From Streptomyces sp. NBC_01707 (GTDB taxonomy: Bacteria; Actinomycetota; Actinomycetes; Streptomycetales; Streptomycetaceae), in NCBI RefSeq assembly GCF_041438805.1, contig NZ_CP109190.1, positions 5,580,001-5,644,000 of the forward strand: a DNA stretch of 64,000 bases, given 5' to 3'. How positions within the stretch are numbered: position 1 is the stretch's first letter; every line of letters starts with the position of its first letter. Positions 34,669 through 44,685 of the stretch are shown one piece after another. Under the pieces are notes generated by a model. The model was not told the DNA's origin and did no database searches. It saw only the letters and a program-made list of their open reading frames with translations. A program made the position numbers and the translations under genes.

Positions 34669-35310
34669 ATGTCCGCGATCCGGCTGCTGGTCCTCGGGGC
34701 CGTGCGGCAGCACGGCCGGGCGCACGGCTATCAGGTCCGCAACGATCTGGAGTACTGGGGCGCCCACGAGTGGTCCAACGCCAAGCCGGGCTCGATCTAC
34801 CACGCTCTGAAGCAGATGGCGAAGCAAGGGCTGCTGGTCGCCCACGAGATCGCTCCGAGCACCGCGGGTGGCCCGCCCCGCACCGAGTACGAGATCACCG
34901 AGCGGGGCACCGAGGAGTACCTCGCGCTGCTGCGCGCCGCGCTGACCGCGTACGACCAGAAGATGGACGTGCTGTCGGCGGGCATCGGCTTCATCGTCGA
35001 CCTGGAGCGGTCCGAGGCGATCGCGTTGCTGAGGGAGCGGGTGGCGGGGCTGGCGGCCTGGCGGGCCTCGGTCACCGAGTACTACACGCCGGAGGACGGG
35101 CCCGAGTCGCTGGGCCACATCGGCGAGATCATGAACATGTGGGTCCACTCCGCGGACGCCGGGGCCGAGTGGACGCGAGGGCTGATCGCGCGGATCGAGG
35201 GCGGCGCGTACACCTTCGCGGGGGAGGGTGATCCGTTCGTCGGCGTACTCGCCGAGGGCGCGGAGAACCCGTACGCGACGGGTGTCCCGGATCCCGGGGA
35301 CGACGACTAA
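34669..35310 (+). CDS. PadR-family transcriptional regulator
   Basis: A 213-residue PadR protein: winged helix in residues 1-85 (HGYQVRNDLEYW, GSIYHALKQM, GGPPRTEYEIT) and a helical C-terminal dimer domain. The ATG at 34669 follows GAAGGGTGAG. Three copies of an 18-bp palindrome flank it (34638, 35307, 35352), so it probably represses itself and the exporter genes 35398-37172 until a toxic substrate binds. This is the common PadR-ABC arrangement in actinomycetes. Confidence 0.9.
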   Translation: MSAIRLLVLGAVRQHGRAHGYQVRNDLEYWGAHEWSNAKPGSIYHALKQMAKQGLLVAHEIAPSTAGGPPRTEYEITERGTEEYLALLRAALTAYDQKMDVLSAGIGFIVDLERSEAIALLRERVAGLAAWRASVTEYYTPEDGPESLGHIGEIMNMWVHSADAGAEWTRGLIARIEGGAYTFAGEGDPFVGVLAEGAENPYATGVPDPGDDD

Positions 35311-35369
35311 TCAAGTTTGACGAATGAGGGAGTCGCGGCTACCTTCTGCATCTAGTCAAGTTTGACTAG
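35307..35369 (+). promoter_or_regulatory. Promoter of the ABC-2 exporter with two PadR operators
   Basis: Operator copy 2 (CTAATCAAGTTTGACGAA, 35307-35324) contains the -35 TTGACG (35317-35322) and overlaps the padR stop codon. A 17-nt spacer leads to TACCTT (35340-35345). Operator copy 3 (CTAGTCAAGTTTGACTAG, 35352-35369), perfect in both arms, starts at the expected transcription start. Confidence 0.75.
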
Positions 35370-35397
35370 ATCGCTGTGGCGAGAGGATGTGGCGATT

Positions 35398-36341
<944 letters not shown>

Positions 36342-36345
<4 letters not shown>

Positions 36346-37172
36346 GCGCGGTCGGTACGGGAACGGCCGGCAGGAGCGCGAGGGGGGCGACCACGATCAG
36401 CTGGGCCGTGGCCGATTCATGGACGATGACCCGGCGCGAGCTCGCGCACTGGGCCCGGCAGCCGGTGCGGGTCGTCGTCGGCCTGGTCTTCCCCGTGATG
36501 TTGCTGCTGATGTTCAACTACCTGGTCGGTGGCGGGCAGGGCGTCGACGGCGACAACACCGAGTTCCTGGTGCCCGGCATGCTCGCGCTGACCATGGCGT
36601 TCGGTCTGGAGTCGACCATGCTCGCGGTCACCCAGGACCTCACCAAGGGAGTCATCGACCGGTTCCGTTCCATGCCGATGGTGTCCGGTTCGGTGCTGGT
36701 CGGCCGGAGCGTGGCGGACATGCTCCAGTCGGTGGCCGCGCTCGCCGTGATGATCGGGGTCGGGTACGCGGTCGGCTGGCGCTGGCACAACGGGGTGGCG
36801 GCGGCGCTGGGGGCGATCGGGCTGCTTCTGCTGCTGCGGTTCGCGATGCTGTGGATCGGCATCCAGCTGGCGATGGTGGCCGGAAGGCCGGAGATGGTGC
36901 AGGCGGTGCAGATCCTGGTCTGGCCGATCGGCTTTCTCTCCAACGTCTTCGCCGCACCGGAGTCGATGCCGGGCGGGCTGGGTGCGGTCGTCGAATGGAA
37001 CCCGATGTCGGCGACGGCCACGGCGGTGCGCGACCTGTTCGGCAACCCGGGCGGGGCCGGGGGATCCTGGGCGGCGGAGCATGCCGGACTGCTCGCGGTG
37101 GGCTGGCCGGTGGCCCTGATCGCGGTCTTCTTTCCGCTTGCGGTGCGGCGGTTCGCCCGGTTGAGCCACTGA
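36342..37172 (+). CDS. ABC-2 type transporter permease, DrrB type
   Basis: A 276-residue permease with six predicted membrane helices and the ABC-2 C-terminal pattern ([21 protein letters not shown]). It overlaps the ATPase gene by 4 nt. Together they form a DrrAB-like drug exporter under PadR control. Confidence 0.88.
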
Positions 37173-37216
37173 CCCGAGTCCGATCCCGGCCCGGCCGCCG
37201 CCGGCTTGCTCCTCGG

Positions 37217-38641
37217 TCAGTGGTGGAAGGCCGTCGCGGCCTTCCGGTCATGACTCAACGGGTGCCGCTGGCCTCGCAGTTCGGGCAGCAGCAGGCGGAG
37301 GTCCTCCAACAGCAGTTCCGCGAGGTCCGAGGAGAAGCCGTTGCGGCACACCACCCGGAGCACCGACAGATCCTGCCGGTTGGCGGGGAAGGTGTACGCG
37401 GGCACCAGCCAGCCGTGCTCGCGCAGCCGACGTGACACGTCGAAGACGTCGTACGCATGCACGTCGGGGGCGGTCGTCAGGGCGAAGACGGGCAACTCGT
37501 CACCCCTGGTGAGGAGGTGGAAGTCGCCCAGCGTCTCGATCTGGGTGGCGAGCCCGCTCGCCACGTCGCGGGAGGCCTGCTGAACGGCGCGGTAGCCGTC
37601 CCGGCCCAGCCGCAGGAAGGTGTAGTACTGCGCCACCACCTGCGCGCCGGGCCGGGAGAAGTTCAGCGCGAAGGTCGGCATGTCGCCGCCCAGGTAGTTG
37701 ACCCGGAAGACGAGCTCCTCGGGGAGATCCGAGGGTGAGCGCCACAGGACCCAGCCGACGCCCGGGTAGACCAGTCCGTACTTGTGCCCGGAGGTGTTGA
37801 TGGACGACACCCGGGGGAGCCGGAAGTCCCACACCAGGTCCTCGTCCAGGAACGGCGCCACCATCCCTCCGGACGCGCCGTCGACATGGATGGGGATGTC
37901 GAGGCCGGTGTGCTCCTGGAGAGTGTCCAGGGCCGCGCAGAGGTCGGCGATGGGCTCGTACGAGCCGTCGAAGGTGGAGCCGAGGATCCCGACCACGCCG
38001 ATGGTGTTCTCGTCGCAGAGCTCCGCGGCGGCCTGCGGGTCGAGATGGAAGCGTCCGCCCTCCATCGGGACCTGCCGGGCCTCGACCTCCCAGAAATTGC
38101 AGAACTTCTCCCAGCAGACCTGCACATTGATGCCCATGACCAGATTGGGCCTGGCGGTCGCCGGGTAGCGGTCGGCGTTCCTGGCCGCCCAGCGGCGTTT
38201 GAGCGCCAGGCCGGCGAGCATGCAGGCCTCGCTGGAGCCGGTGGTCGAACAGCCCACAGTCGTCGTCGGGTCGGGGGCGTTCCACAGGTCGGCGAGCATC
38301 GCCACACAGCGGCGTTCCAGCTCGGCGGTGCGCGGGTACTCGTCCTTGTCGATCATGTTCTTGTCCCGGCACTCGCCCATCAGCACCCCGGCCTCGGGCT
38401 CCATCCAGGTGGTGACGAAGGTGGCGAGATTGAGCCGGGAGTTTCCGTCGAGCATCAGCTCGTCATGGACCAGGCCGTACGCGGTCGAGGGCGGCAGCGG
38501 TCCGTCGGGCAGCCGGTGCCGCGGCGGCGCGGACGTCATCCCGGCCGTCGGATCGGCCTCCCCGAAGAACGGGTTCAAGGCGCGCCTGCGCCGCTCTTTG
38601 GACGGTTCCTTGTCGCGATTCGAACCTTTGTGGAGAGGCAT
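37217..38641 (-). CDS. gad: Glutamate decarboxylase
   Basis: A 474-residue PLP enzyme converting glutamate to GABA and CO2, consuming a proton. The PLP Lys is about K287 in [21 protein letters not shown] and STTGSSEA are the other cofactor segments. The length fits bacterial GadA/GadB. No glutamate/GABA antiporter is adjacent, so a role in acid resistance is unproven; nitrogen metabolism is equally possible. A weak AAGGA is 11 nt before the ATG. A short hairpin (37225-37245) sits in the last codons and may help terminate transcription. Confidence 0.93.
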   Translation of the reverse strand: MPLHKGSNRDKEPSKERRRRALNPFFGEADPTAGMTSAPPRHRLPDGPLPPSTAYGLVHDELMLDGNSRLNLATFVTTWMEPEAGVLMGECRDKNMIDKDEYPRTAELERRCVAMLADLWNAPDPTTTVGCSTTGSSEACMLAGLALKRRWAARNADRYPATARPNLVMGINVQVCWEKFCNFWEVEARQVPMEGGRFHLDPQAAAELCDENTIGVVGILGSTFDGSYEPIADLCAALDTLQEHTGLDIPIHVDGASGGMVAPFLDEDLVWDFRLPRVSSINTSGHKYGLVYPGVGWVLWRSPSDLPEELVFRVNYLGGDMPTFALNFSRPGAQVVAQYYTFLRLGRDGYRAVQQASRDVASGLATQIETLGDFHLLTRGDELPVFALTTAPDVHAYDVFDVSRRLREHGWLVPAYTFPANRQDLSVLRVVCRNGFSSDLAELLLEDLRLLLPELRGQRHPLSHDRKAATAFHH

Positions 38642-38700
38642 CGGCGGACAGTCCTTCTCAGCTGGTGGCGGCGACGACGGTGGCGGGTGGCCTGCTCGGG

Positions 38701-39324
38701 TCAGTTCTCGGCCGCGAGGCCGGACTTGATGGCGCGGGTGAACTTCACGACCCGCTCGGCCTGCACCCGGGCAGCGGTCAGGGTCTGCTCACCCACCGGG
38801 ATGTCGCCCTGCCCGGCGATGTGCGAGGTGCCGTAGGGATTGCCGTCGACGAACTTCGACGGGTCGGTGTAACCGGGGGCGACGAGGATGCCGCCGAAGT
38901 GATGGACCGAGTTGTAGAGCGCCAGCAGCGTGGATTCCTGACCGCCGTGCGGGGTGCTGGTGGCGGTGAAACCGCTGTAGACCTTGTCCGCGAGATGGCC
39001 GGCCTGCCAGAGGGCGCCCAGCCGGTCCAGGAACTCCTTGAGCTGGGCGGCGACATTGCCGAACCGGGTCGGCGACCCGAAGATCACGGCATCCGCCCAG
39101 ACCACGTCGTCCTTCGAGGCCTCGGCGATGCCGGCGGTCGCCTTCACGTTGGCGGCCCAGGCCGGGTTGGAGTCGATGGCCGCCTGCGGCGCGAGCTCAG
39201 TCACCTTGCGCAGCCGTACTTCCGCGCCTGCCCTCCCGGCGGACTCCGCGATGGCCTCGGCGATGGTCGCGACGGTGCCGGTGGCGGAGTAGTAGATGAC
39301 GGCGACGTTGACAGGCGTGGGCAT
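38701..39324 (-). CDS. wrbA: NAD(P)H:quinone oxidoreductase, WrbA type
   Basis: A 208-residue flavodoxin-like protein with the FMN phosphate loop YYSATGTVAT and the WrbA-typical GSPTRFGN and TSTPHGGQE motifs. It reduces quinones by two electrons, protecting against oxidative stress. GGAGG is 8 nt before the ATG at 39324. It is encoded just upstream of the glutamate decarboxylase gene, 59 bp apart, on the same strand. Confidence 0.9.
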   Translation of the reverse strand: MPTPVNVAVIYYSATGTVATIAEAIAESAGRAGAEVRLRKVTELAPQAAIDSNPAWAANVKATAGIAEASKDDVVWADAVIFGSPTRFGNVAAQLKEFLDRLGALWQAGHLADKVYSGFTATSTPHGGQESTLLALYNSVHHFGGILVAPGYTDPSKFVDGNPYGTSHIAGQGDIPVGEQTLTAARVQAERVVKFTRAIKSGLAAEN

Positions 39325-39427
39325 GACGGAAACCTCCGACGGGCAGACCGGGACACGGTCATATGGATGTGACGATACGGACAGCCGGCGCAACCGGCGC
39401 GTCGGACAGGCGCAGTTCGGGCCCGGT

Positions 39428-40705
39428 TCACCTCAGTGGTGTGCCGTCCCCGTGGAGCTGCATCTGCGGCCGCCCGGTCACCAGGAGCCAGCCCGGCAGC
39501 GATGCGACGCACAGCAGCGGCAGTACGCCCGTGTCGCCGACCAGCACCGCCGCCGTGAACAGGCTCAACCAGCCCTGCCGGGTGATGGCCAGCAGAACCC
39601 CCAGCACCGAGCACGGCACCGCGAGCGCCGGCGGCACCGCGTCGACGGCGGCATGGGCGCACAACCCGAGCGCCACGCCGACGAACACGGCAGGGAAGAT
39701 CCGGCCGCCCCGGAAGCCGCAGGTCGCGGCGGTCACCAGCGCGACGGTCTTCACCACCGCCATGGCGGCGAACTGGCCGGCCGACCAGCCGTTCGGATCG
39801 GCGCTGAGCTCCTTCACCTCGTCCAGCCCCTTGAAGAGCGTGAGATGGCCGCCGAGTGCGCCGAGCAGACCGAGCACCAGGCCGCCGCAGGTCAGCATCA
39901 GGACCGGATGACGCAGGGTGCGAAAGGCGCGGTGCACGTACGGGAACGCGTACACCGCCGCCAGTCCGAGCAGCGCCGCGGCCGACGTGATCACGACCGA
40001 GGAGAGCAGATCCCCCCAGTGCGGGCCGGGGTACGGCGGCAGTGACAGGCCGAAGCTGGGGTGGGCCAGCAACGACATGGTGAGTGCCCCCGCGGCACCC
40101 GCCGCGAGCGGGCCGAAGAGCCGGTCCCAGAGTGCGCCCGGTGCGCCCCCGTCGGCCGCGAGCGACTCGGAGAGGATCAGGGCCGCGGCGATCGGGGTGC
40201 CGAACAGCGCGCCGATGGTGCCGGCCGAGGCGAGAGCGATCCACAGGGTGGCCGGAGTCTGCGGGGCGATCCGGCGGCCCAGCCAGAAGGTGAGCGCGAT
40301 ATTGGCGGCGGTGATCGGGTTCTCGGGCCCGAGGCTGACCCCGCCCGCCAGCGCCAGGACCGTCACGACCAGCAGCCCTGGGATGACGTCCGGCGGCATG
40401 GGCGGATCGACCAGCCCGGTGGTGGCCGGGTCGGGTCCGGCGTGACCGTGCACCGTGCGGATCACCAGGCCGACCGCGAGGCCCGTGGCGGTGAGCATCA
40501 CGATCATCCACAGCGAGGAGTACCCGCCGATGGAGAGCGCCTGGGGAAGCGTCTCCCAGAGCACGTCCTGGAGCTGCTCCGCGAGGAGACTGATGCCGAG
40601 CAGGATGAGCGCCGAGGCCACGCCCACGACCAGGGCGGGCACGATGAGGAGCACCAGACGGCGTGCGGAGGCGGACTCGGCGGGCACGGGGGAGTCGGAG
40701 ACCAT
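39428..40705 (-). CDS. CLC-family chloride channel/transporter-like protein
   Basis: A 425-residue membrane protein with about ten to twelve helices. The CLC anion-pathway motif after the second block, GGRIFPAVF, is intact. The usual G(K/R)EGP segment reads GVSLGPEN, so the gating glutamate position is Leu. This is the pattern of the YfeO-like subgroup, and proton coupling is doubtful. TAGGGT is 6 nt before the ATG (40712-40717 on the complementary strand), pointing to a leaderless message. The gene is divergent from tipA. Confidence 0.82.
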   Translation of the reverse strand: MVSDSPVPAESASARRLVLLIVPALVVGVASALILLGISLLAEQLQDVLWETLPQALSIGGYSSLWMIVMLTATGLAVGLVIRTVHGHAGPDPATTGLVDPPMPPDVIPGLLVVTVLALAGGVSLGPENPITAANIALTFWLGRRIAPQTPATLWIALASAGTIGALFGTPIAAALILSESLAADGGAPGALWDRLFGPLAAGAAGALTMSLLAHPSFGLSLPPYPGPHWGDLLSSVVITSAAALLGLAAVYAFPYVHRAFRTLRHPVLMLTCGGLVLGLLGALGGHLTLFKGLDEVKELSADPNGWSAGQFAAMAVVKTVALVTAATCGFRGGRIFPAVFVGVALGLCAHAAVDAVPPALAVPCSVLGVLLAITRQGWLSLFTAAVLVGDTGVLPLLCVASLPGWLLVTGRPQMQLHGDGTPLR

Positions 40706-40774
40706 CGGCTCACCCTAGCGACGCAAAAGCCGCATAATGCGCCAATCTGATCCAAGTGTGAGGGCAATTCGGGC

Positions 40775-40805
40775 TTGCACCTCACGTCACGTCAGGCCTC
40801 AGGCT
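40775..40805 (+). promoter_or_regulatory. tipA promoter with 19-nt spacer and MerR-type operator
   Basis: TTGCAC (40775-40780) and CAGGCT (40800-40805) are separated by 19 nt, the long spacer typical of MerR-activated promoters. The spacer holds the inverted repeat CCTCACGTCACGTCAGG (40780-40796) with one mismatch. The sequence is closely similar to the thiostrepton-inducible tipA promoter as I remember it. Confidence 0.75.
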
Positions 40806-40853
40806 CGGACACGTACCGACGCACAGAGCGAATCGAAGAAGGGGGCGGGAACC

Positions 40854-41612
40854 GTGGATCACTCCGTGGGACAGGTCGCCGGTTTCGCCGGAGTCACGGT
40901 GCGCACACTGCACCACTACGACGGCATCGGACTGCTCTCGCCCAGCGGGCGCAGCCACGCGGGTCACCGGCGCTACGACGACGGCGACCTCGACCGGCTG
41001 CAGCAGATCCTGTTCTACCGGGAGCTCGGCTTCCCGCTCGAAGAGATCGCGGTGCTGCTCGACGACCCGGACGCGGATCCGCAGGACCACCTGCGCCGTC
41101 AGCACGCCCTGCTGTCCGGCCGGATCGCCGAGCTCCAGAAGATGGCCGCCGCCGTCGAAACAGCCATGGAGGCACGGAAGATGGGCATCAATCTCACGCC
41201 CGAGGAGAAGTTCGAGGTCTTCGGGGTCAAGGACCCGGAGGAGCACGCGGAGGAGGCCGAGCGCCGCTGGGGCGGAACGGCCACGTACGCGGAGTCGCAG
41301 CGCCGGGTGGCCCGCTACACCAAGGAGGACTGGAAGCGGATGCAGGCCGAGGTCGCCGCATGGAGCGAGGCCTACACCGCCGTCATGGAGGCGGGCGAGC
41401 CGGCCGGCTCGGAGGCGGCGATGGAGCTGGCCGAGGCGCACCGTCTCCACATCTCCACATGGTTCTACGAATGCACCTACGAGATCCACCGGGGACTCGG
41501 CGAGATGTACGTGGGCGACCCGCAGTTCCGCGCGTACTACGAATCGATCCGGCCCGGCCTGGCCGAGCACCTTCGGGACGCGATCGACGCCAACGCGGAG
41601 CGTCGGGCGTAA
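40854..41612 (+). CDS. tipA: TipA-like MerR activator with TipAS antibiotic-recognition domain
   Basis: A 253-residue protein, the same length as S. lividans TipAL. Residues 1-75 are a MerR winged helix (VGQVAGFAGVTVRTLHHYD), 76-109 the dimer coiled coil, and 110-253 the TipAS domain that binds thiopeptides. The first of the two C-terminal Cys is conserved at 207 (FYECTYEIH), but the second position, 214, is Gly here. GGGGGC lies ahead of the GTG. The protein should activate its own promoter. Loss of Cys214 may change covalent drug capture. Confidence 0.92.
   Translation: MDHSVGQVAGFAGVTVRTLHHYDGIGLLSPSGRSHAGHRRYDDGDLDRLQQILFYRELGFPLEEIAVLLDDPDADPQDHLRRQHALLSGRIAELQKMAAAVETAMEARKMGINLTPEEKFEVFGVKDPEEHAEEAERRWGGTATYAESQRRVARYTKEDWKRMQAEVAAWSEAYTAVMEAGEPAGSEAAMELAEAHRLHISTWFYECTYEIHRGLGEMYVGDPQFRAYYESIRPGLAEHLRDAIDANAERRA
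41181..41612 (+). CDS. tipA: Internal in-frame product TipAS
   Basis: The ATG at 41181 inside tipA is preceded by GGAGG with an 8-nt gap and begins with MGINLTPEEKFEVFG, the known start of TipAS in S. lividans. The product has 143 residues: the ligand-binding domain alone, without DNA-binding part. In S. lividans TipAS is made in excess and sequesters thiopeptides; production here is inferred from the conserved ribosome site. Confidence 0.72.
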   Translation: MGINLTPEEKFEVFGVKDPEEHAEEAERRWGGTATYAESQRRVARYTKEDWKRMQAEVAAWSEAYTAVMEAGEPAGSEAAMELAEAHRLHISTWFYECTYEIHRGLGEMYVGDPQFRAYYESIRPGLAEHLRDAIDANAERRA

Positions 41613-41656
41613 CTCCTTGTACGGGGGCCGAGGCGCCTCGGCCCCCGTCGGGGCGG

Positions 41657-42019
41657 TCAGATCCTGCTGATCACGGCCGCCGTGCCGTACGCGCAGACCT
41701 CCGTGCCCACATCGGCCGCCTCCGTCACATCGAAGCGCATCATCAGCACCGCATTGGCGCCGCGTGCCATGGCCTGCTCGACGAGCCGCTCCATGGCCTG
41801 GTTACGGGTGGCGACGAGGGTCTTGGTCAGCCCCTTCAGCTCGCCGCCGATCATCGACTTCAGCCCGGCGCCGATCTGGCTGCCGAGGTGACGCGAGCGC
41901 ACCGTCAGGCCGAACACCTCGCCGATCACCTGGGTCACCTGGTAGCCGGGGACGTCATTGGTGGTGACGATCAGGACCTCGGACTGCGTCTGACCGCCGC
42001 CGTAATCTTCAATGCCCAT
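41657..42019 (-). CDS. YbjQ/UPF0145 family protein
   Basis: A 120-residue protein with the YbjQ motifs (LIVTTNDVPGYQV, RNQAMERLVEQAMARGANAVLMMRFD). Members form small pentameric assemblies and are often called heavy-metal-binding, although that role is weakly supported. AGGAGGT lies about 10 nt before the ATG at 42019. It is convergent with tipA and divergent from the DedA gene. Confidence 0.88.
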   Translation of the reverse strand: MGIEDYGGGQTQSEVLIVTTNDVPGYQVTQVIGEVFGLTVRSRHLGSQIGAGLKSMIGGELKGLTKTLVATRNQAMERLVEQAMARGANAVLMMRFDVTEAADVGTEVCAYGTAAVISRI

Positions 42020-42165
42020 CGTGTGGCACCTCCTGGGGACAGCTTTGTCCCGGTTCACCCCCTGTGCATCCTCGCGTGGGCCACTGGAACCCGGAGGCGC
42101 CTTGTGGCGTTGATAGCTTTGGGCGGCCACGCAGCCGCCATCGACCGATCCTGGAGCCCGGACCC

Positions 42166-42876
42166 TTGAATACGCTTGCGCTCGGACCGAGCTGGCTGGA
42201 CCCGGACCATCTCATCGGGCAGTTCGGGCTGCTCGGTGTGCTGGTCATCGTCTTCGCCGAGTCCGGGCTGCTGATCGGTTTCTTCCTGCCCGGTGACTCG
42301 CTGCTGTTCACCACGGGCCTGCTGGTGACGACGGACAAACTGCACACCCCTCTGTGGTTGGTCTGCGTCCTCGTGGCGCTGGCGGCGATCATCGGCGACC
42401 AGGTGGGCTATCTCTTCGGCCGCAAGGTCGGCCCGTCGCTCTTCAAGCGGCCGGACTCCCGCCTCTTCAAGCAGGAGAACGTCGAGAAGGCCCACGAATT
42501 CTTCGAGAAGTACGGTCCGAAGTCGCTGATCCTGGCCCGCTTCGTGCCCGTCGTGCGTACGTTCACGCCGATCATCGCCGGTGTGAGCCGGATGAACTAC
42601 CGCTCGTTCATCACGTTCAACATCATCGGTGGCGTGCTCTGGGGTGTCGGCGTCACGCTGCTGGGCGCCGGGCTCGGCCAGATCGAGTTCGTCCGCAAGA
42701 ACATCGAGGCGATGCTCGTCCTGATCGTGCTGATCTCGGTGGTGCCGATCGCGATCGAGTTCCTGCGCGCCCGCAGCAAGGCGAAGAAGGAAGCGGCCGC
42801 CCAGGGCGAGGACCGGAGCCCGCTCGCAGGCGGCAACCCGGCCCCGGGCCAGCGCGGCCGCCACGCCAAGCGCTGA
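42166..42876 (+). CDS. DedA family membrane protein
   Basis: A 236-residue DedA protein with the characteristic ESGLLIGFFLPGDSLLF and ARFVPVVRTFTPIIAG motifs and a basic C-terminal tail. DedA proteins of this fold include undecaprenyl-phosphate and phospholipid flippases. The TTG at 42166 is taken as start: TGGAG stands about 10 nt before it and the family N-terminus (NTLALGPSWLDP) begins there. Confidence 0.87.
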   Translation: MNTLALGPSWLDPDHLIGQFGLLGVLVIVFAESGLLIGFFLPGDSLLFTTGLLVTTDKLHTPLWLVCVLVALAAIIGDQVGYLFGRKVGPSLFKRPDSRLFKQENVEKAHEFFEKYGPKSLILARFVPVVRTFTPIIAGVSRMNYRSFITFNIIGGVLWGVGVTLLGAGLGQIEFVRKNIEAMLVLIVLISVVPIAIEFLRARSKAKKEAAAQGEDRSPLAGGNPAPGQRGRHAKR

Positions 42877-42901
42877 ACCGCCTCCGTGAAGGCGGAAGGC
42901 G

Positions 42902-44605
42902 TCAGAAGCCGCGTGTCCGCTTGGCCGCGCGGCGGTTCGCCCCGCCGACCGCTCCCGGCACCCGCATGAACAGCCGGGAGATCTCGCTCCCCAGATTCAC
43001 CCCGATCGCGATGGCCAGCGCCGTCGCCACCGCGGTCGACAGCGAGGCGAGCCCCCGGTCCAGCTCGTTCTGCGCGACACCCAGCAGACCGAAGTACGTG
43101 GCCGAACCAGGCAGCAGCGGACCGATCGCCGCTGTGATGAACGGCAACGACGAGGTGTACCGGTACCGCGAGAACAGCTGCCCGAAGAGCCCCACCAGGC
43201 CCGCCGCCACCGCCGTCGCCGCCACCGGCGAGATGCCGGCGGTCCGGGCCATCGCCCCGTAGATCACCCAGGCCACGCCGCCGTTGAGGGTCACCGCGAG
43301 CACCGTGGACCGTTCCTGCTGGAGCAGGATCGCGAAGGCGAAACAGAGCGCCATCGACGCCAGGATCTGCACCACCGGCCGGTCGTGGGCCACGAACCGG
43401 GCCTCCGGATTGAGCTGGGCGCCCAGCTGCACCCCCAGATACAGGACCAGCAGCACACCGGTGACGATGGCGATGAAGAAGTACATGACTTCGAGGAGCC
43501 GGGCGGCCGCGGTGATGTAGTAGCCGGTCAGGCCGTCCTGGACGCCCGCGACCAGAGCCCGCCCGGGCAGCAGCGCGAACAGCCCACCGGTGATGACGGC
43601 GGACGGCCGGATGTCCGTCGAGTGGGTCAGGGTCAGTGCGACCCCGATCGCGGCCGGAGGCATCGCCGCCACCACGAACTGGTAGAACTCCGGCATCCCG
43701 CGCCCCGCGAACAGCCAGGCGAGCCGGTCGCCGAGCATCGCGCCGACCGCCGCCACCACGAAGACCAGCGCGTTACCGCCGACCAGCACCGACGCCGCAC
43801 CGGCCAGCCCGCCGCCGGCCAGCGTCAGCACCCAGCCGGGATACGGATGCCGGTTGCGCCGGATCTCGGCGAGCCGCCGGTACGCCTCCTCCAGGGAGAC
43901 CTCGACGTCCTCGGTGGTGATGTCGTCGACGAGCCGGAAGACGGCCGCCAGCCGGGTGTAGTCGGTGCCGCGGCGGCGTACGGTGCGGCTCGCCGTCACC
44001 GGATCGTCGACCAGTGAAGGCTGGTGCGAGATCGACAGCAGGGTGAAGGTGACCGTCGGCTCGCAGCGGTCGAGACCGTAACTGCGGGTCACCGCGAACA
44101 TCGCGGCCTCGACGTCCTCCGCACCCTCGCCGCCCGCGAGCAGCAACTCCCCGATACGCAAGGTCAGGTCGAGCACGCGCGGCACCGCGGGCCCCGCTTC
44201 GTCCGGCCTCTGCACCGGCTCCGGCGCCGGCCGCTCGGCGACGGGCATCCGCAGCATCGTGCGCATCCGGTCCTGCCAGGGGGCCTCCTTGGTCAGCTGG
44301 ACCATCGGAATGCCGTGCGCAGGGGTGAAGGCGGGCGGCGCCTGCTTGACGCCGTGGGTGCGCGGTGGGGCGAACGCGGAACCGATCGTGTCGGAGCCGC
44401 TGCCCGAACCCGATCCGGAGCCGGAAGCGGAACCTGCGCCAGTGGGCTCGGGCGTCAGACCGGCCGGAATGGCGAACTCCGACGTGGGATGGTCGTCCTC
44501 CGACGGAGTTGCGGACTTCCCCACCCCCTCCGGCGGGACGAAGGCGCTGCGCGCCTCGTCGGACTGGGGCTTCTGGTCCTCGGGACCGCCCTGTTCCGCC
44601 ACCAC
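42902..44605 (-). CDS. Threonine/serine exporter family protein (ThrE-like)
   Basis: A 567-residue protein. The first 170 residues are hydrophilic, with a (Gly-Ser) run. They are followed by the ThrE cytoplasmic domain (LRIGELLLAGGEGAEDVEAAM, DYTRLAAVFRLV) and about ten membrane helices. Corynebacterial ThrE exports threonine and serine. GGAG is 9 nt before the first of two adjacent GTG codons at 44605; a frame extending to 44698 would run into the ppa terminator. Confidence 0.88.
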   Translation of the reverse strand: MVAEQGGPEDQKPQSDEARSAFVPPEGVGKSATPSEDDHPTSEFAIPAGLTPEPTGAGSASGSGSGSGSGSDTIGSAFAPPRTHGVKQAPPAFTPAHGIPMVQLTKEAPWQDRMRTMLRMPVAERPAPEPVQRPDEAGPAVPRVLDLTLRIGELLLAGGEGAEDVEAAMFAVTRSYGLDRCEPTVTFTLLSISHQPSLVDDPVTASRTVRRRGTDYTRLAAVFRLVDDITTEDVEVSLEEAYRRLAEIRRNRHPYPGWVLTLAGGGLAGAASVLVGGNALVFVVAAVGAMLGDRLAWLFAGRGMPEFYQFVVAAMPPAAIGVALTLTHSTDIRPSAVITGGLFALLPGRALVAGVQDGLTGYYITAAARLLEVMYFFIAIVTGVLLVLYLGVQLGAQLNPEARFVAHDRPVVQILASMALCFAFAILLQQERSTVLAVTLNGGVAWVIYGAMARTAGISPVAATAVAAGLVGLFGQLFSRYRYTSSLPFITAAIGPLLPGSATYFGLLGVAQNELDRGLASLSTAVATALAIAIGVNLGSEISRLFMRVPGAVGGANRRAAKRTRGF

Positions 44606-44685
44606 TCGACCTCGCTCCTTCTTGGCTGCGCGTCTTCGGTTGCGCTTGTGCCCAGTATGGGCGCGGACATGGGCGCAGACGCGAA

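Noticed and set aside
37225..37245. Separate terminator after the glutamate decarboxylase gene
   Set aside because: The 9-bp hairpin is within the last codons of the gene and has no T tract; it is mentioned only under the gene.
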